This document shows, in pieces, positions 1 through 9,051 of a DNA stretch of 64,000 nt. Positions within the stretch are counted from its first letter, which is position 1, and each line of letters starts with the position of its first letter. The notes under the pieces are model-generated. The model saw only the letters and a list, made by a program, of their open reading frames with translations. It made no database searches and was not told where the DNA came from. The position numbers were made by a program, and so were the translations under genes. This DNA is from Saccharomycopsis phalli (taxonomy: Eukaryota; Ascomycota; Saccharomycetes; Ascoideales; Saccharomycopsidaceae): NCBI GenBank assembly GCA_020342235.1, contig CP073215.1:372001-436000 (forward strand). Reading direction: 5' to 3'.

Positions 1-389
1 ATATTCAAGGCAATCGCAGTGCCAATGACCTCCGCCAAGTCCGTGGCTATAATCGCCGTCTCCGTCAAGATATAGAGCGGGATGTTCGCGTGTCTGGGGA
101 AGTGGATCTTGCAGTTCTGCGCCAAATCGCGACCCGTAACCGCACCAAGCTTGGCACACAACGTCTGGAGGAAGATTGCCATGAGATTGGCGACAAACAC
201 CGAAAAGAGGAGCGCATACTTGAACTTTGACGCTGCCACCGAGCTCGAATAGTTGCCCGGGTCCATGAACGCCACAGATACCATGATCCCGGGCCCAAGA
301 AACGAGATGTATTTCCTAATCACCGCCCCTAGCTTTTGTGCCTGGGTAAGAAGCAGCTGCCCGCTTCTTACGCCCACGTCTTGGTTCAT
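1..389 (-). CDS. NRAMP-family metal ion transporter (Smf-like), N-terminal part
   Basis: The gene starts at the ATG complementary to 387-389 and runs off the left edge, so only about 129 residues are visible. Residues 30-47 hold the NRAMP signature of the first transmembrane helix, FLGPGIMVSVAFMDPGNY, in which the D-P-G-N residues (43-46) line the metal site in this family. A second hydrophobic segment follows at about 56-85, and the last visible residues (TETAIIATDLAEVIGTAIAL) match the third conserved helix. NRAMP proteins are proton-coupled importers of Mn2+ and other divalent metals at the plasma membrane or endomembranes. The short N-terminus resembles yeast Smf proteins, but the window does not show which Smf paralogue this is. 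A T-rich tract at about 409-422 lies just upstream of the start. Confidence 0.9.
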   Translation of the reverse strand, partial: MNQDVGVRSGQLLLTQAQKLGAVIRKYISFLGPGIMVSVAFMDPGNYSSSVAASKFKYALLFSVFVANLMAIFLQTLCAKLGAVTGRDLAQNCKIHFPRHANIPLYILTETAIIATDLAEVIGTAIALN

Positions 390-499
390 TGGTATATCTG
401 GCTGGTGCTTTTTTTTTTTTTTGAATGTGCCCAAGATCGCTTAGACCGTGCTTATGTCAGCAGGGCTGATGCTGACAGCTCATGACATGGACATTATAA

Positions 500-690
500 T
501 ATTTACTCAAGGCTAGTGCTATACCAGGATCTTAGAGCAGATTTATACTTTTGTTGTCTGGGACTAAATGCGGCCATGTAGTCGTCGAAAGAACTCGGCG
601 ACAAATTACTTTCAACGGGTGCTTATGAATATGTAGAGTAATGGGAATTGGAAGGGCAATGAGCTTTTGCCTAGGTCGTAGGATTCACTC
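500..690 (-). mobile_element. LINE 3'-end remnant
   Basis: By eye this stretch parallels the 3' untranslated region of the LINE at 8440-10018: shared blocks include 'agatttatactt', 'tagtcgtcgaaaga', and 'gagaattgg' (here 'gggaattgg') followed by 'gggcaatgag'. It has no coding sequence and is best read as a short 5'-truncated or eroded copy in the minus orientation. Confidence 0.6.
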
Positions 691-952
691 TGTAGCATTC
701 TGGCAGCTACTGAAAACCGCCAGCTCTGGATATTTGTCCAACAATCTTTATTTGGGCGGGGTTTTCAATGTGCATTTTGCAATTGTATTGTTGATTGTAT
801 TGTTGATTCGTACTTTATCGATTCGAACTTTATCAATTCGAACTTGTGTAAAAGCCTGGTACCTTTGCTCAAGCATTACCGTTGACGACTGAAAATGGCA
901 CTGCTACTTAGGCAGAAGAACCCAGTGGGTAAAACTCTAGCTACATTAATAT

Positions 953-1026
953 TCTCCACTATTTGATAATCTCTACTGTTTGATAATCTCCACTGTTTGA
1001 TAATCTCCACTGTTTGATAATCTCCA
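953..1026. repeat. 17-bp tandem repeat, four units
   Basis: The unit TCTCCACTGTTTGATAA is repeated four times (953-1020) plus a partial fifth. The first unit has one change, in the centre (ACTATTTG), and the second has CTCTACTG; the third and fourth are identical. It lies downstream of TRM9. Confidence 0.85.
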
Positions 1027-1260
1027 GCTAAATAATATACCTTCACTTTATCGTAAATCACTTTGGTTGCTACGCCAAGTATATATAGTTTGTCATTGTC
1101 TATCATCACTCATGCCAAGTCTAAAACCATACTCATCTACCATCACTCCTCAGGTCACTATATGCCACAACCATTACTATCACCTCACAACTTCTACCTC
1201 TCACATATAATCCATCACTATACTCTAATTACCTTTCTAACACCTTTCTAACTACCTTCC

Positions 1261-1986
1261 TTAATTACCTTCCTTAATTACCTTCTCCTTGGAACGAATA
1301 ATTGCCCACCAATTATCCTTCTGATACCCACTGCGAACCACTTCCCCTCCCGCTGTAGCCACATCCTGCTCCAATTCTCCCTGTTTGTACAAGTGATAGT
1401 ACCGCATTTTGGTCTCCTCCTGCTCATCTTGCTTCTTTTGCAACACCCACGGCACCAAAATATCTTGCGGCATTCCCTCGCTCCATCCTCTACGAGAATT
1501 CTTTTGTTCCAATGCCCAGACATAAATCAACGCTTCTCCGTGGGCCCGGAGCGTCGCCAAAATCTTTTGTACCGCTTCCACTCGACGCTCCAGGGTGGAA
1601 AAATGGTGGATAACCGCAATGCTAATGGCAAAATCAAACCGGCCTTTTTCATGTGGAAGACTCAATCCATCAGCCACTACAGAGCTGCTATTTGCTGCTC
1701 GGTTCTTGTCCTCGGCCAATTGTACCAATTGTTCCGACCGATCGCTTCCAACTATAAATACATCTTTGTTCACACCAAAGTACTTGCCGTTCCCACACCC
1801 TATATCCAACCCAATGCTCCCCTTTTGTCGTGACTGTAAAAATTCCTCAACCACAGGCCATGGCTTGTATCTGGTGTTTGAAAAGTGTGACGCAATATCA
1901 TTGTAAACCTGGTGTACGTATATCTCTTCGCGAAGGTTTGGGTTTTCCACCGCAAGCATTTTTTTTTCTTCTTCCTGTTGAGACAT
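1261..1986 (-). CDS. TRM9: tRNA U34 carboxymethyl methyltransferase, Trm9-like
   Basis: The predicted protein of 241 residues is a class I SAM methyltransferase. Motif I, GLDIGCGNGKY, lies at residues 59-69; the acidic loop IVGSDRSEQL follows at about 78-87 and VVADGLSLP at about 103-111. The N-terminal ENPNLREEIYVHQVYNDIA and the IAVIHHFS block (123-130) are typical of the Trm9/ABH8 methyltransferase family, which with Trm112 methylates cm5U34 to mcm5U34 in the tRNA wobble position. I chose the ATG at 1984-1986 because family similarity begins there; an in-frame ATG farther upstream adds 55 residues of unlikely composition. It is somewhat shorter than the S. cerevisiae protein. It is transcribed divergently from the next gene, with a shared 330-bp promoter. 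Confidence 0.9.
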   Translation of the reverse strand: MSQQEEEKKMLAVENPNLREEIYVHQVYNDIASHFSNTRYKPWPVVEEFLQSRQKGSIGLDIGCGNGKYFGVNKDVFIVGSDRSEQLVQLAEDKNRAANSSSVVADGLSLPHEKGRFDFAISIAVIHHFSTLERRVEAVQKILATLRAHGEALIYVWALEQKNSRRGWSEGMPQDILVPWVLQKKQDEQEETKMRYYHLYKQGELEQDVATAGGEVVRSGYQKDNWWAIIRSKEKVIKEGN

Positions 1987-2078
1987 GTTGGTGAGTTGAA
2001 GTTTATGAGGAAGTGAAAATCGGTGCCGTACTGTACCAGTGGAGGGGTACGAATTTAATGTACCAATGATATGGATCA

Positions 2079-2106
2079 ATATATATGCATTAGAATGCAT
2101 ATATAT
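2079..2106. promoter_or_regulatory. Near-perfect palindrome in the TRM9/GPI17-like divergent promoter
   Basis: Two 13-bp arms, ATATATATGCATT and its reverse complement, are separated by only AG. The palindrome lies about 93 bp upstream of the TRM9 ATG and 211 bp upstream of the plus-strand gene. It could be a binding site for a dimeric factor or simply a cruciform-prone AT tract; the sequence does not decide. Confidence 0.5.
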
Positions 2107-2316
2107 GTCTCTACTATACCATTCGATTGGACACAATGCGTGACGGCGCATATTCTATACCACACGCACGGTACACAATTTATCCATTAGGTTGGTTCCT
2201 CCAGTATCCTATCCCAATCCCTTGGTATATAATACCCAACTGAATCCGTCCCCTTGGTATATGTACCGCCTCCATGGTACCCCACCAATCGATAATCTCT
2301 ATTCAATTAGGTCCAA

Positions 2317-3438
2317 ATGATTCTTCTCTTTCTTGCAATATTTCTACTTCTGGTGCTTCCGGATCCGTTTTCTATTTATGAAAGTTTTTATCCATCCACC
2401 AAGGACCGACTTGTGTCATTTTTAGTATCTAATCCCGTGCTGGACCTTGCAATTTCACTTGACGTTGGCCTTGCTTCTTTTGACGACTTTCAGTTCCCCG
2501 ACTTGGCTGAGGCAATACAAATACAAGTGGACAACCAGATTGCAAAACATGACCTTGCAGTAAACTTTTCCGTGAATGTCGGCACCATTATTACCGCTGA
2601 CGGGTACAAGTTGGACTATGTCTTATCAGACAAAGAGGCGATATACACAGACTCCTTTGAGCGGTTTTGCGTGCTCTATTATTCTCAGGAGAGCATATCA
2701 ATGAATGACCTTCCGTTTTTTCTCACTCAGAGCATTCTTCTGAATCTTTTTGCCTCTGAAATCGAGTCCTTGGACCACAACAGCGACGTCGATGTCATGT
2801 TTCTAGATCAGATGTTTGGAGGTAAGAAAAGGGTAGATGTTGAAATCATATTAGACGAAATGGTGGATAAGAGTTCAATTGAGTTGGTGGAGCTGTATTT
2901 TTCACGACTTGTGCGGGTTTTTGGGGAAAGAATAAAGTACAAGGTTAAAACTAAAAATTGTCAAGCCTCTGAGGAACCAGCCCAAGATTCGCTGCCCTCA
3001 GTGGACGGATCACGTGATGATTATCTTGTCCAAGACGCTGCAAGTGAGCCCCAGGAAGTCGCCCGATTTCAACTCACGCTAGGCGGTACAGTCAACCGCA
3101 AGCAAACCTCAAACAATACGCTTTTTCTCACTCAGCAGCTACTCAAAAACGATCCAGACTCGTTCAAGACTGCATTTGAAACCATTCTCTGCTCGTTTTA
3201 CCGTGAAGTATCGGAGAAATCACACTGCATTGTCTCTTTGGACATCCTTTTTCGGACCGCATTGGTCCGTCAACTATATTCTCTTGCGGCTGGATTGCGG
3301 CTGGGAACTTGGGAGGATAGCCGCTTGATTCCGTTACTTTCTGTTCGTTCCCAGGCGGTATCCTTTGCCAATAAGGGCGATTTTGAAAAGGGTCTTGGTC
3401 TTTTGTTGGAGGCACGGAGTATTGCAGCAGAAAAATGA
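2317..3438 (+). CDS. Possible GPI transamidase subunit PIG-S/Gpi17-like protein (tentative)
   Basis: This 373-residue frame begins at an ATG preceded three codons upstream by an in-frame stop. Residues 1-15 are a hydrophobic helix (MILLFLAIFLLLVLP) that would anchor the protein in the ER membrane. FPDLAEAIQIQVDNQI (about 60-75) and the block VLYYSQESISMNDLPFFLTQS (about 118-138) recall PIG-S, the lumenal subunit of the GPI transamidase that attaches GPI anchors in the ER. I recognise these only loosely. PIG-S proteins are longer and end with a second membrane helix. Here the frame stops at a TGA (3436-3438), but the same frame stays open for 97 more codons and encodes a hydrophobic helix (next entry). 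Either the gene is truncated or the stop is an error or is read through. No intron signal that would remove the TGA was found. Confidence 0.45.
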   Translation: MILLFLAIFLLLVLPDPFSIYESFYPSTKDRLVSFLVSNPVLDLAISLDVGLASFDDFQFPDLAEAIQIQVDNQIAKHDLAVNFSVNVGTIITADGYKLDYVLSDKEAIYTDSFERFCVLYYSQESISMNDLPFFLTQSILLNLFASEIESLDHNSDVDVMFLDQMFGGKKRVDVEIILDEMVDKSSIELVELYFSRLVRVFGERIKYKVKTKNCQASEEPAQDSLPSVDGSRDDYLVQDAASEPQEVARFQLTLGGTVNRKQTSNNTLFLTQQLLKNDPDSFKTAFETILCSFYREVSEKSHCIVSLDILFRTALVRQLYSLAAGLRLGTWEDSRLIPLLSVRSQAVSFANKGDFEKGLGLLLEARSIAAEK

Positions 3439-3732
3439 ATTATAGGGCAGTATAATATTGCATCAAGGCAATTTCGTCGAGAAGCCCTTGGAACCAGGCT
3501 TATCTTGGTGGAGGGATTGAATAGGAATTCTGAACAAGGTAAAGCGGGGCATATAGATATTGATGATGTAGTTTTGCGTCTAGCACAGCTTCGTGTATCA
3601 ATATTTTCCTTAAAGCCTTTTAATTGGCTGTTCCTCTTGTTAGTGTTAATTTTGATGGTGCAGCCGAATCGCTTATCTAATAGACTAGACTTTAGATTCA
3701 CAAAATATTTCTGTATAGAATTTTGTAGGTGA
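3439..3732 (+). pseudogene. In-frame continuation behind the TGA, with a hydrophobic helix
   Basis: Reading on in the frame of the preceding gene gives 97 codons without a stop, ending at the TGA of 3730-3732. It contains a 14-residue hydrophobic core, FNWLFLLLVLILMV, followed by polar and basic residues, which would fit the C-terminal membrane anchor expected of a PIG-S protein. The frame has no gap or shift relative to the upstream part, so one stop codon separates them. A separate small gene starting at ATG 3505 is possible but less likely. Confidence 0.4.
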
Positions 3733-4518
3733 GCAAGTGAGATTTTACAACAGTATTTCAGTCGTTATCATTTACAAATTATCAAGGACTTTGCTAGAAA
3801 TGTGGCTATTGGTGACTGTGATTAATTTACATATGTAGACTATTTACTGGTGGTTTTGTTTATTTTTTAAGTAAAAATCTGATGCTGAATGTCTGGTGGA
3901 CGTTCATGTTTTGCTTGCCAATCTCTGGAATGGCTCCTCTAGAATTGCCCAGAGTGTGACTGATGTAAGGTGGCTCAACCTTTTAGCTTATAATAATGAA
4001 TAGATGTAAATAATGACAGATGTTGCCTTGGATATACTCATTAAAATTAAGCAAACACGGCAATGGCTTTAATACAAATGATCCAAGGTTTCATGATGAT
4101 TTATCCAATCAAAAGAAATACTATAAATATCCCATAACAATACCATATACATTGTAATTGCTGATTTCTTTGCCTTGGAATACATATCTCCATGACGTCA
4201 TGCTGCCAAATGTTGATGATTTGGTGATCCATAATAATGGCACTCCTTGACCATATCAGGTTATACAAATGCCACTCAAGGACATGCAGAAATATTATAC
4301 ACGTGACATTATCAAAAGTATGGTAGCGTTTTCCAGACGGAAATCTGGGAATGTTAACACCATTCTTCAACGCTATTCTTCAACAGTATGTTACCTCTCC
4401 TGATGTTTTCATTATTCAACCCGATTAATATCCGTACAGTTCTTTGGCTGGTAGTCCTGATCACGTGCACCCGGGTAAGAGGTATAGCTGAAGAAAAACA
4501 GACAATGTTTATGTTTAC
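3733..4518. other. Intergenic region upstream of STU2
   Basis: AT-rich sequence in which I see no gene or repeat. A CACGTG E-box, the core bound by Cbf1/Pho4-type bHLH factors, lies at 4463-4468, about 50 bp upstream of the STU2 start codon. A minus-strand open frame at 4101-4370 has no family feature and is probably chance. Confidence 0.5.
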
Positions 4519-6881
4519 ATGGAGGAACCAGACTATTCGGGATTACCGTTACAGGAGCGGATAGGACACAAAGTAAGTTTTTTGCCATATTCTCTGGAAG
4601 CTTCTAACAATAGGTATGGAAAGTGCGACAGGGTGCGTACCAGGAGCTTTTGCAGATGTTCACCAACACATCCAGTGAACGTGATCCATGTTTCAATACC
4701 GTCGGTGCCACACAGTGGCGCCAGATTGTGTTAGATAGCAATGTAGCGGCACAGGAGGCTGGAATTGGAGCCCTTGTGGCGTTCTTGAAGTATAGTGCGC
4801 AAGGACCTAATGTCTGTGCTGCAGTGGTTCCCGGGCTTGTTGAAAAGGCACTTTGTTCGAACCGTGCAGCAACAAGAAGTGGTGCGACAGAGGCGCTACT
4901 TTTACTTGTGGAAACCGGGGGAGTTGTATCGATTTTTAACGATGTTGCTCCGCTTTTGTCCCATCGGCTGCCGAAAATTGTAGTGGCCTCTGCTACTGCA
5001 ATGTCGGAAATCGTTCATTCGTTTGGTGCCCTGATAGTGTCTCCGGGGCTTGTTACGCCGCACATTTCGTTACTATTTGGGCATGCCGATCGGAAAGTGA
5101 GAGCTGAGGGCCAGAGGTTGGTATTGGAGATGTACCGGTACATTGGACCGCCTTTTGGCCCAGTTGCTCTTGATGGGTTGAAACCCATTCAGCAAAAGGA
5201 ATTGCAGGCGTTATTTGACAAGGAAGTATCGCTTGCCGTGCCTAGCCGAAGACTTCGAACTGAGTCTGAGGAAGTAGAAATTGCTGACGTCGGTGCCGAA
5301 GGTGATATTGATGTTGAGATGGAAGTGGACGTGTTTGCCGGAATGCCGGAGATCGATGTCTTGTCTTCTGTTCCGTCTGACTTGGCCTCCAAAATGAGCT
5401 CCACGAAATGGAAAGAGCGCAAGGCCGCGCTCGAGGAAATCCGCCCAAAGTTCGTCGCTGGAAAATACCGCGACGACGACTATTCCCTGCTCATAAAAAT
5501 ATTGGCGAAAACAATGCGTGACGCCAACATCATGGTAGTGCAATTGGCAGCAGAAATCGGAGTCGCAGTGGCACGTGGGCTAAGACTGGGCTTTGCAAAA
5601 TACACAAACATCATCTTTGGACCGACCCTTGAGCGCACCAAGGAGAAAAAACCCGCGGTACTAGACCCGCTTTTGGAGTTTTTGGCTGCGATGTTTGAGG
5701 ATGCCGGCTTTGGTGTCGTTCAGGAGATTGTGCAAGTCATGGCGACCAACAAGGTGCCGAAAGTCAAAGAGGAGGCATTCAAGTATTTGACCCAGTGCTT
5801 TTCTACAACGACAAGCCGTCCCTCGGAGGAAGATGTGGATGCGATTATGGGCGTATGTATAAAGGGGATTGCTGATACCCAGGGTCTGGTACGCGGGTAT
5901 GCGCAGCAGAGCATTGGAACGTTGATGAAACTCATTGGAGAGCGACCATTGGGCCTGTTCTTGGGACAGGTTGAGGAGCTTAAAATGAAAAAGATTCGGG
6001 AATTCTGTGACCAGGCCGAGGTAAAGGCACAGACAAAGGCTGCCAGTTCTCAAAAGGCAACTGCCCAGAAACCAGTTGCCTCTAAAGCCGGATTGGGTAC
6101 TCCAAAAGTGTCAAAAGCGGCTCTGAAAATCGGGTCTAGTACCCCGAAAATCGGGGCTAAACTCGGGGCAAAATCGCTGCCCAAGGTTGCAGCCGCCTCT
6201 AATTTTGCGCCTGTAAAACAGCTTACGCCAAAATTGGCGAAACGAGAGGCCAGTTCGCCGTTGAAACGTGATGCTCCAAAGAGCAGGTTAACAACAATGC
6301 AGATTGGCAAGCCGGGTGAGCTGTTAAGTACCCTCGAGTTGCAAGAGCTTCAGCAGCTCCGTGTTGAGCGGCAGACGTGGCTCAAGGAGAAGATCCATTT
6401 TGAAAACCAGGAAGAGAAGTTTGCACAGCAGCGGCAGCAAATGGAGCTGGAAATTGCATTGTTGAACCAACGTGTTAGCGAGTTGATGGATGAGTTCACG
6501 CTGAACAACCTTAAGCTCAAGAGTAAGGATACACAGTTGACGCGGTTGAAAGTTGACTTGGAAAAGGCCCAGTCGACGATCCAGGATCTTGAGCTGAAGA
6601 CTGCAGCACCACGGCGACTTACGCGGCCTGACTCCAGCACGAAGCTCGGAGGATTGTATTCTGGGAAGAGATACACCTTGTCTCTGTACAAGGAGCCAAT
6701 TCGGCACAAGGAGCACCATGGGGATCTTAATGCAGGTGTTGGAAGCTTGACAATTGAGGAGAAGGAAAATGGCCGGCGACTGGAAGATGATGCTGACGAG
6801 GAGTTCAATGTAGTGACAACGAGGCTCCGGGAGAGAATTGCAAAGATGCGTAATCGGTCAAGGGAGGGTACTAGGGAGTAG
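4519..6881 (+). CDS. STU2: Stu2/XMAP215-family microtubule polymerase (two exons)
   Basis: Exon 1 (4519-4572) encodes 18 residues, MEEPDYSGLPLQERIGHK; exon 2 (4614-6881) continues in phase 0 with VWKVRQGAYQEL, together matching the start of yeast Stu2. The 773-residue product has two TOG domains built of HEAT repeats (about 18-200 and 265-490) that bind tubulin dimers. A Lys/Ser/Ala/Gly-rich linker with repeated TPK and SK motifs (about 490-590) should bind the microtubule lattice. A leucine- and glutamine-rich coiled coil for dimerisation follows (about 590-690), then a basic tail. The family drives microtubule plus-end growth and kinetochore attachment. Length is a little below S. cerevisiae Stu2 (888). 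Its 3' end faces the small minus-strand frame 6898-7215 with 16 bp between. Confidence 0.92.
4573..4613 (+). other. Spliceosomal mini-intron in STU2 (41 nt)
   Basis: The intron starts GTAAGT and ends AATAG. A CTAAC branch motif at 4604-4608 leaves only five bases (AATAG) to the 3' splice site. Splicing joins the codon AAA to GTA and yields the family's N-terminal sequence, which supports it strongly. Reading through gives a different frame that ends soon after. Confidence 0.9.
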
Positions 6882-6897
6882 TGGTAAATTATGAGGG

Positions 6898-7215
6898 CTA
6901 CTTGAGGTGATGACAAGTATAGGTAACTCTGTGTTTTGAGAAAAACTCAACTGAGAGCAAGATTGAAAACCAAGTTAGTACAGTGAAGAACTCGACTAGT
7001 GAATTGACTTGTTTATATATAAAGTAGACTGGCGTCCAGGCGTCATGGTCGGCAAATTTGGCAGTTGAATAGTCTCGAAAGTGTGATAATAATACGCCCA
7101 ATATTAACAATGGTAGTAATATGAGCAACACAAATGACAGATCCTTAGTTTTCTTTACACAGGCCAATAACTGGGAAAGTATGAAGCTCCACTGGATATG
7201 TGGTAAAGAGTGCAT
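6898..7215 (-). CDS. Hypothetical small membrane protein (105 residues)
   Basis: I do not recognise a family. The frame encodes two clear hydrophobic helices: LSFVLLILLPLLILGVLL at about residues 26-43 and FFTVLTWFSILLSVEFF at about 76-92, separated by a polar loop (HFRDYSTAKFADHDAWTPVYF). A coherent two-helix layout is unusual for a chance frame in AT-rich DNA. It converges on STU2 with only 16 bp between the stops. The sole Met is the first residue, so the true start could be downstream of an unseen exon. It may be a real small ER-type protein or chance. Confidence 0.35.
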   Translation of the reverse strand: MHSLPHIQWSFILSQLLACVKKTKDLSFVLLILLPLLILGVLLSHFRDYSTAKFADHDAWTPVYFIYKQVNSLVEFFTVLTWFSILLSVEFFSKHRVTYTCHHLK

Positions 7216-7729
7216 AATGAAATAGTATTGTTTAAAATGGCTTAGTCTTATGGGAAATCTTCTATGTAAGGTGTATTAGTTGTGTGGAAATTTTACAATA
7301 ATATTGGATTTGGCCCACTACAGTTAATACATGGCCTGTTCATTAGTTGTAGCTCGAGCGATCAATATATGAGCAATCACCTCTTTATGTACAATAAGAG
7401 ATAGTTCATCCCCAATATCATTGTGCTGGACTCGTCTAAACTGGCAACGTTAATGGTTTTGTGTCTTAATAATTGGCAATTAATAATTTTGTACTTAAAA
7501 TCTTTGAATAGATCTTAATATCTTTTTCATGTATCCTGAGCTTTGCTTAATTTAAAATCTATTGTAGCATTAATTGGATTGATTGAAGCTTTAGCGACTT
7601 CAAAATTTCTTTTGAAAATCTAAAGTTAGTTACATGACTTGAGAAGAATAATGGAAATTTGTGTTTAGTCTGAGACTTAGATCACTACTTTCAGCTTGTA
7701 GTAAACACAGTTAACTAATTAGGCTGGAA
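7216..7729. other. Intergenic AT-rich stretch
   Basis: No gene, RNA or repeat recognised. It ends where a gypsy-type solo LTR begins at 7730. Confidence 0.5.
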
Positions 7730-8302
7730 TGTAACGAGAAAAGGTCAAGTCTACTCTACACGTGATTGTGTTCGGAATGTCCCACATATTACACATGTAC
7801 AAATCCATTCTTAGGAAAAGTATAAATAGCTGTTTAAGTCGCTAGTAATGAGAGATCTTAAGTTCATGACGTACTTAGTGTTGTCTCTTCTCTGATGGGG
7901 ACCTTGCACTAATAGTAATAAATAAATAATAAGTAGTAGTAGTGAGCTCAGTAGGATACGAGGTATTATTGATAGTGCCGGGCTATCTTACAAACGTATA
8001 CTATATTTATTTTGAACTAAAGATCTTCAGGTCTAAACTAATATCTTTTATACCTGCATCTCTCACATATACGTGTCCACTGTGAGGTGGCGGAGTCATA
8101 TTGCGTATCATCATAGATCGGCGCCTATGCTTCCCATGTTGCTTATTCCGCTTATCACGTGACCATCTTCTTGTATCATACTTCGTATGACGTCAGTTCA
8201 CTTTAGAACTATTTACAACTTATATTTGTAGTTACTCTTATTATTTTATTGATTAACTCGATATAAGTGTTATAACAGAAACGTTGAATAAATTCTGTTA
8301 TA
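7730..8302 (+). repeat. Solo LTR of the G3/D gypsy type, split by a B-family LTR
   Basis: The left part (7730-7866) opens TGTAACGAGAAAAGGTCA and includes a TATA box (AAAGTATAAATAG); the right part (8196-8302) ends TTCTGTTATA. Both parts match the LTR of gypsy element G3 in order, including the block around 'acaacttatat..tgtagtta'. The flanking pentamers are TGGAA and TGAAA, a probable slightly mutated target duplication. Its right end lies 56 bp upstream of tRNA-iMet. Confidence 0.75.
7867..8195 (-). repeat. Solo LTR of copia family B, target duplication GTTCA
   Basis: On the plus strand it runs from TGACGTACTTAGTG to GTATGACGTCA, 329 bp, the same as the LTRs flanking element B. GTTCA precedes and follows it exactly. 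It is inserted within the older gypsy LTR at 7730-8302. Confidence 0.9.
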
Positions 8303-8358
8303 TGAAAAAAATTTACCAGCGACTCACATTGTCAATATGCAAAAAACTGTCCAATAGC

Positions 8359-8430
8359 AGCGCCATGGCGCAGTGGAAGCGCGCAGGGCTCATAACCCTG
8401 ATGTCCGAGGATCGAAACCTTGTGGCGCTA
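8359..8430 (+). tRNA. tRNA-iMet (CAT), initiator
   Basis: The 72-nt gene starts AGCGCCATGG and ends TGGCGCTA, giving a fully paired 7-bp acceptor stem with the A1-U72 pair typical of fungal initiator tRNAs. The anticodon CAT is at 8391-8393 within the stem-loop GGGCTCATAACCC; three G-C pairs at the base of the anticodon stem are the initiator hallmark. T-rich sequence follows. Its 3' end is exactly complementary to the primer sites of gypsy elements G1 and G2 in this window. Confidence 0.97.
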
Positions 8431-8596
8431 TTTATTTTTATCAACTTATAATAATAATAATATTTATTTATTTAAGGCTATAGCTATATTAGGCTCCCAG
8501 GGGAGATTTATACTTCGCCGTCTACGACTAAGGACGATGCTGCTATATAGTCGTCGAAAGAAAACTCTGCAACAGAGATAAAAAACTTTCGATCAG

Positions 8597-8907
8597 TGAC
8601 GTACATTGGTGAAATGTACTTATCCTATCAGAGTTCTTGGTCTCGTAACCATGATTGATAATGTGGTTGCAACCGGATGAAGCAGTATTACCCTACCTAT
8701 AATGCCTTATAAGAGGGATTTACTGCGCCAAAGTAATTTAGTTCAGAATTTTATATCTATTGGAACAATGTATAATTGTTGTAGTAGCTACTGATAGTTC
8801 TGTGCTCCGAACCTACAATATTATTTATTTAATATTGTGGGCCGTATTTACGTATTAAGTTTTTCCTTATGATTGATCACAGTCTAAAGTTTTTTGTTAA
8901 TACATCA
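8597..8907 (+). repeat. Solo LTR-like element K1, target duplication ATCAG
   Basis: It begins TGACGTACATTGG and ends ACATCA (TG..CA), 311 bp, with ATCAG immediately before and after. The same sequence occurs at 15107-15441, there flanked by ATTAA. The internal region of this family is not in the window, so the copia or gypsy assignment is open. Confidence 0.8.
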
Positions 8908-9051
8908 ATCAGAGCTTGTAAATATGTAAGGTAATGAGAATTGGAGGGGCAATGAGTTTTTCGCCTAGATCTTTGGAGGTAACTTTAGCCACCCCCTCCC
9001 CAAGGTACTAACTCGGTAGCCCTCCTAACGTTCTGTAACAAAAAGGGAAAA

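Larger units (their letters stand above)
390..1260. other. Intergenic region with transposon debris and short tandem repeats
   Basis: No convincing gene lies between the NRAMP start and the TRM9 stop. The stretch holds a LINE 3'-end remnant at about 500-690, a short AT-rich direct repeat at about 783-845 built on 'ttgattgtattg' and 'tttatcgattcgaac', and a 17-bp tandem repeat at 953-1026. The small open frames here lack any recognisable protein feature. Confidence 0.6.

Noticed and set aside
953-1026. 17-bp direct repeats as a possible CRISPR-like array
   Set aside because: The units are directly adjacent without spacers, and the organism is a eukaryote; it is a minisatellite.
1393-1906. Plus-strand frames of 103 and 146 residues inside TRM9
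   Set aside because: They overlap a well-recognised methyltransferase gene on the opposite strand.
2815-2830. GGTAAGA inside the Gpi17-like gene as a 5' splice site
   Set aside because: The frame continues sensibly across it, and I found no CTAAC branch/AG pair downstream that would remove the TGA at 3436.
4101-4370. 89-residue minus-strand open frame upstream of STU2
   Set aside because: No family motif and a composition typical of random AT-rich DNA; it also covers the likely promoter.
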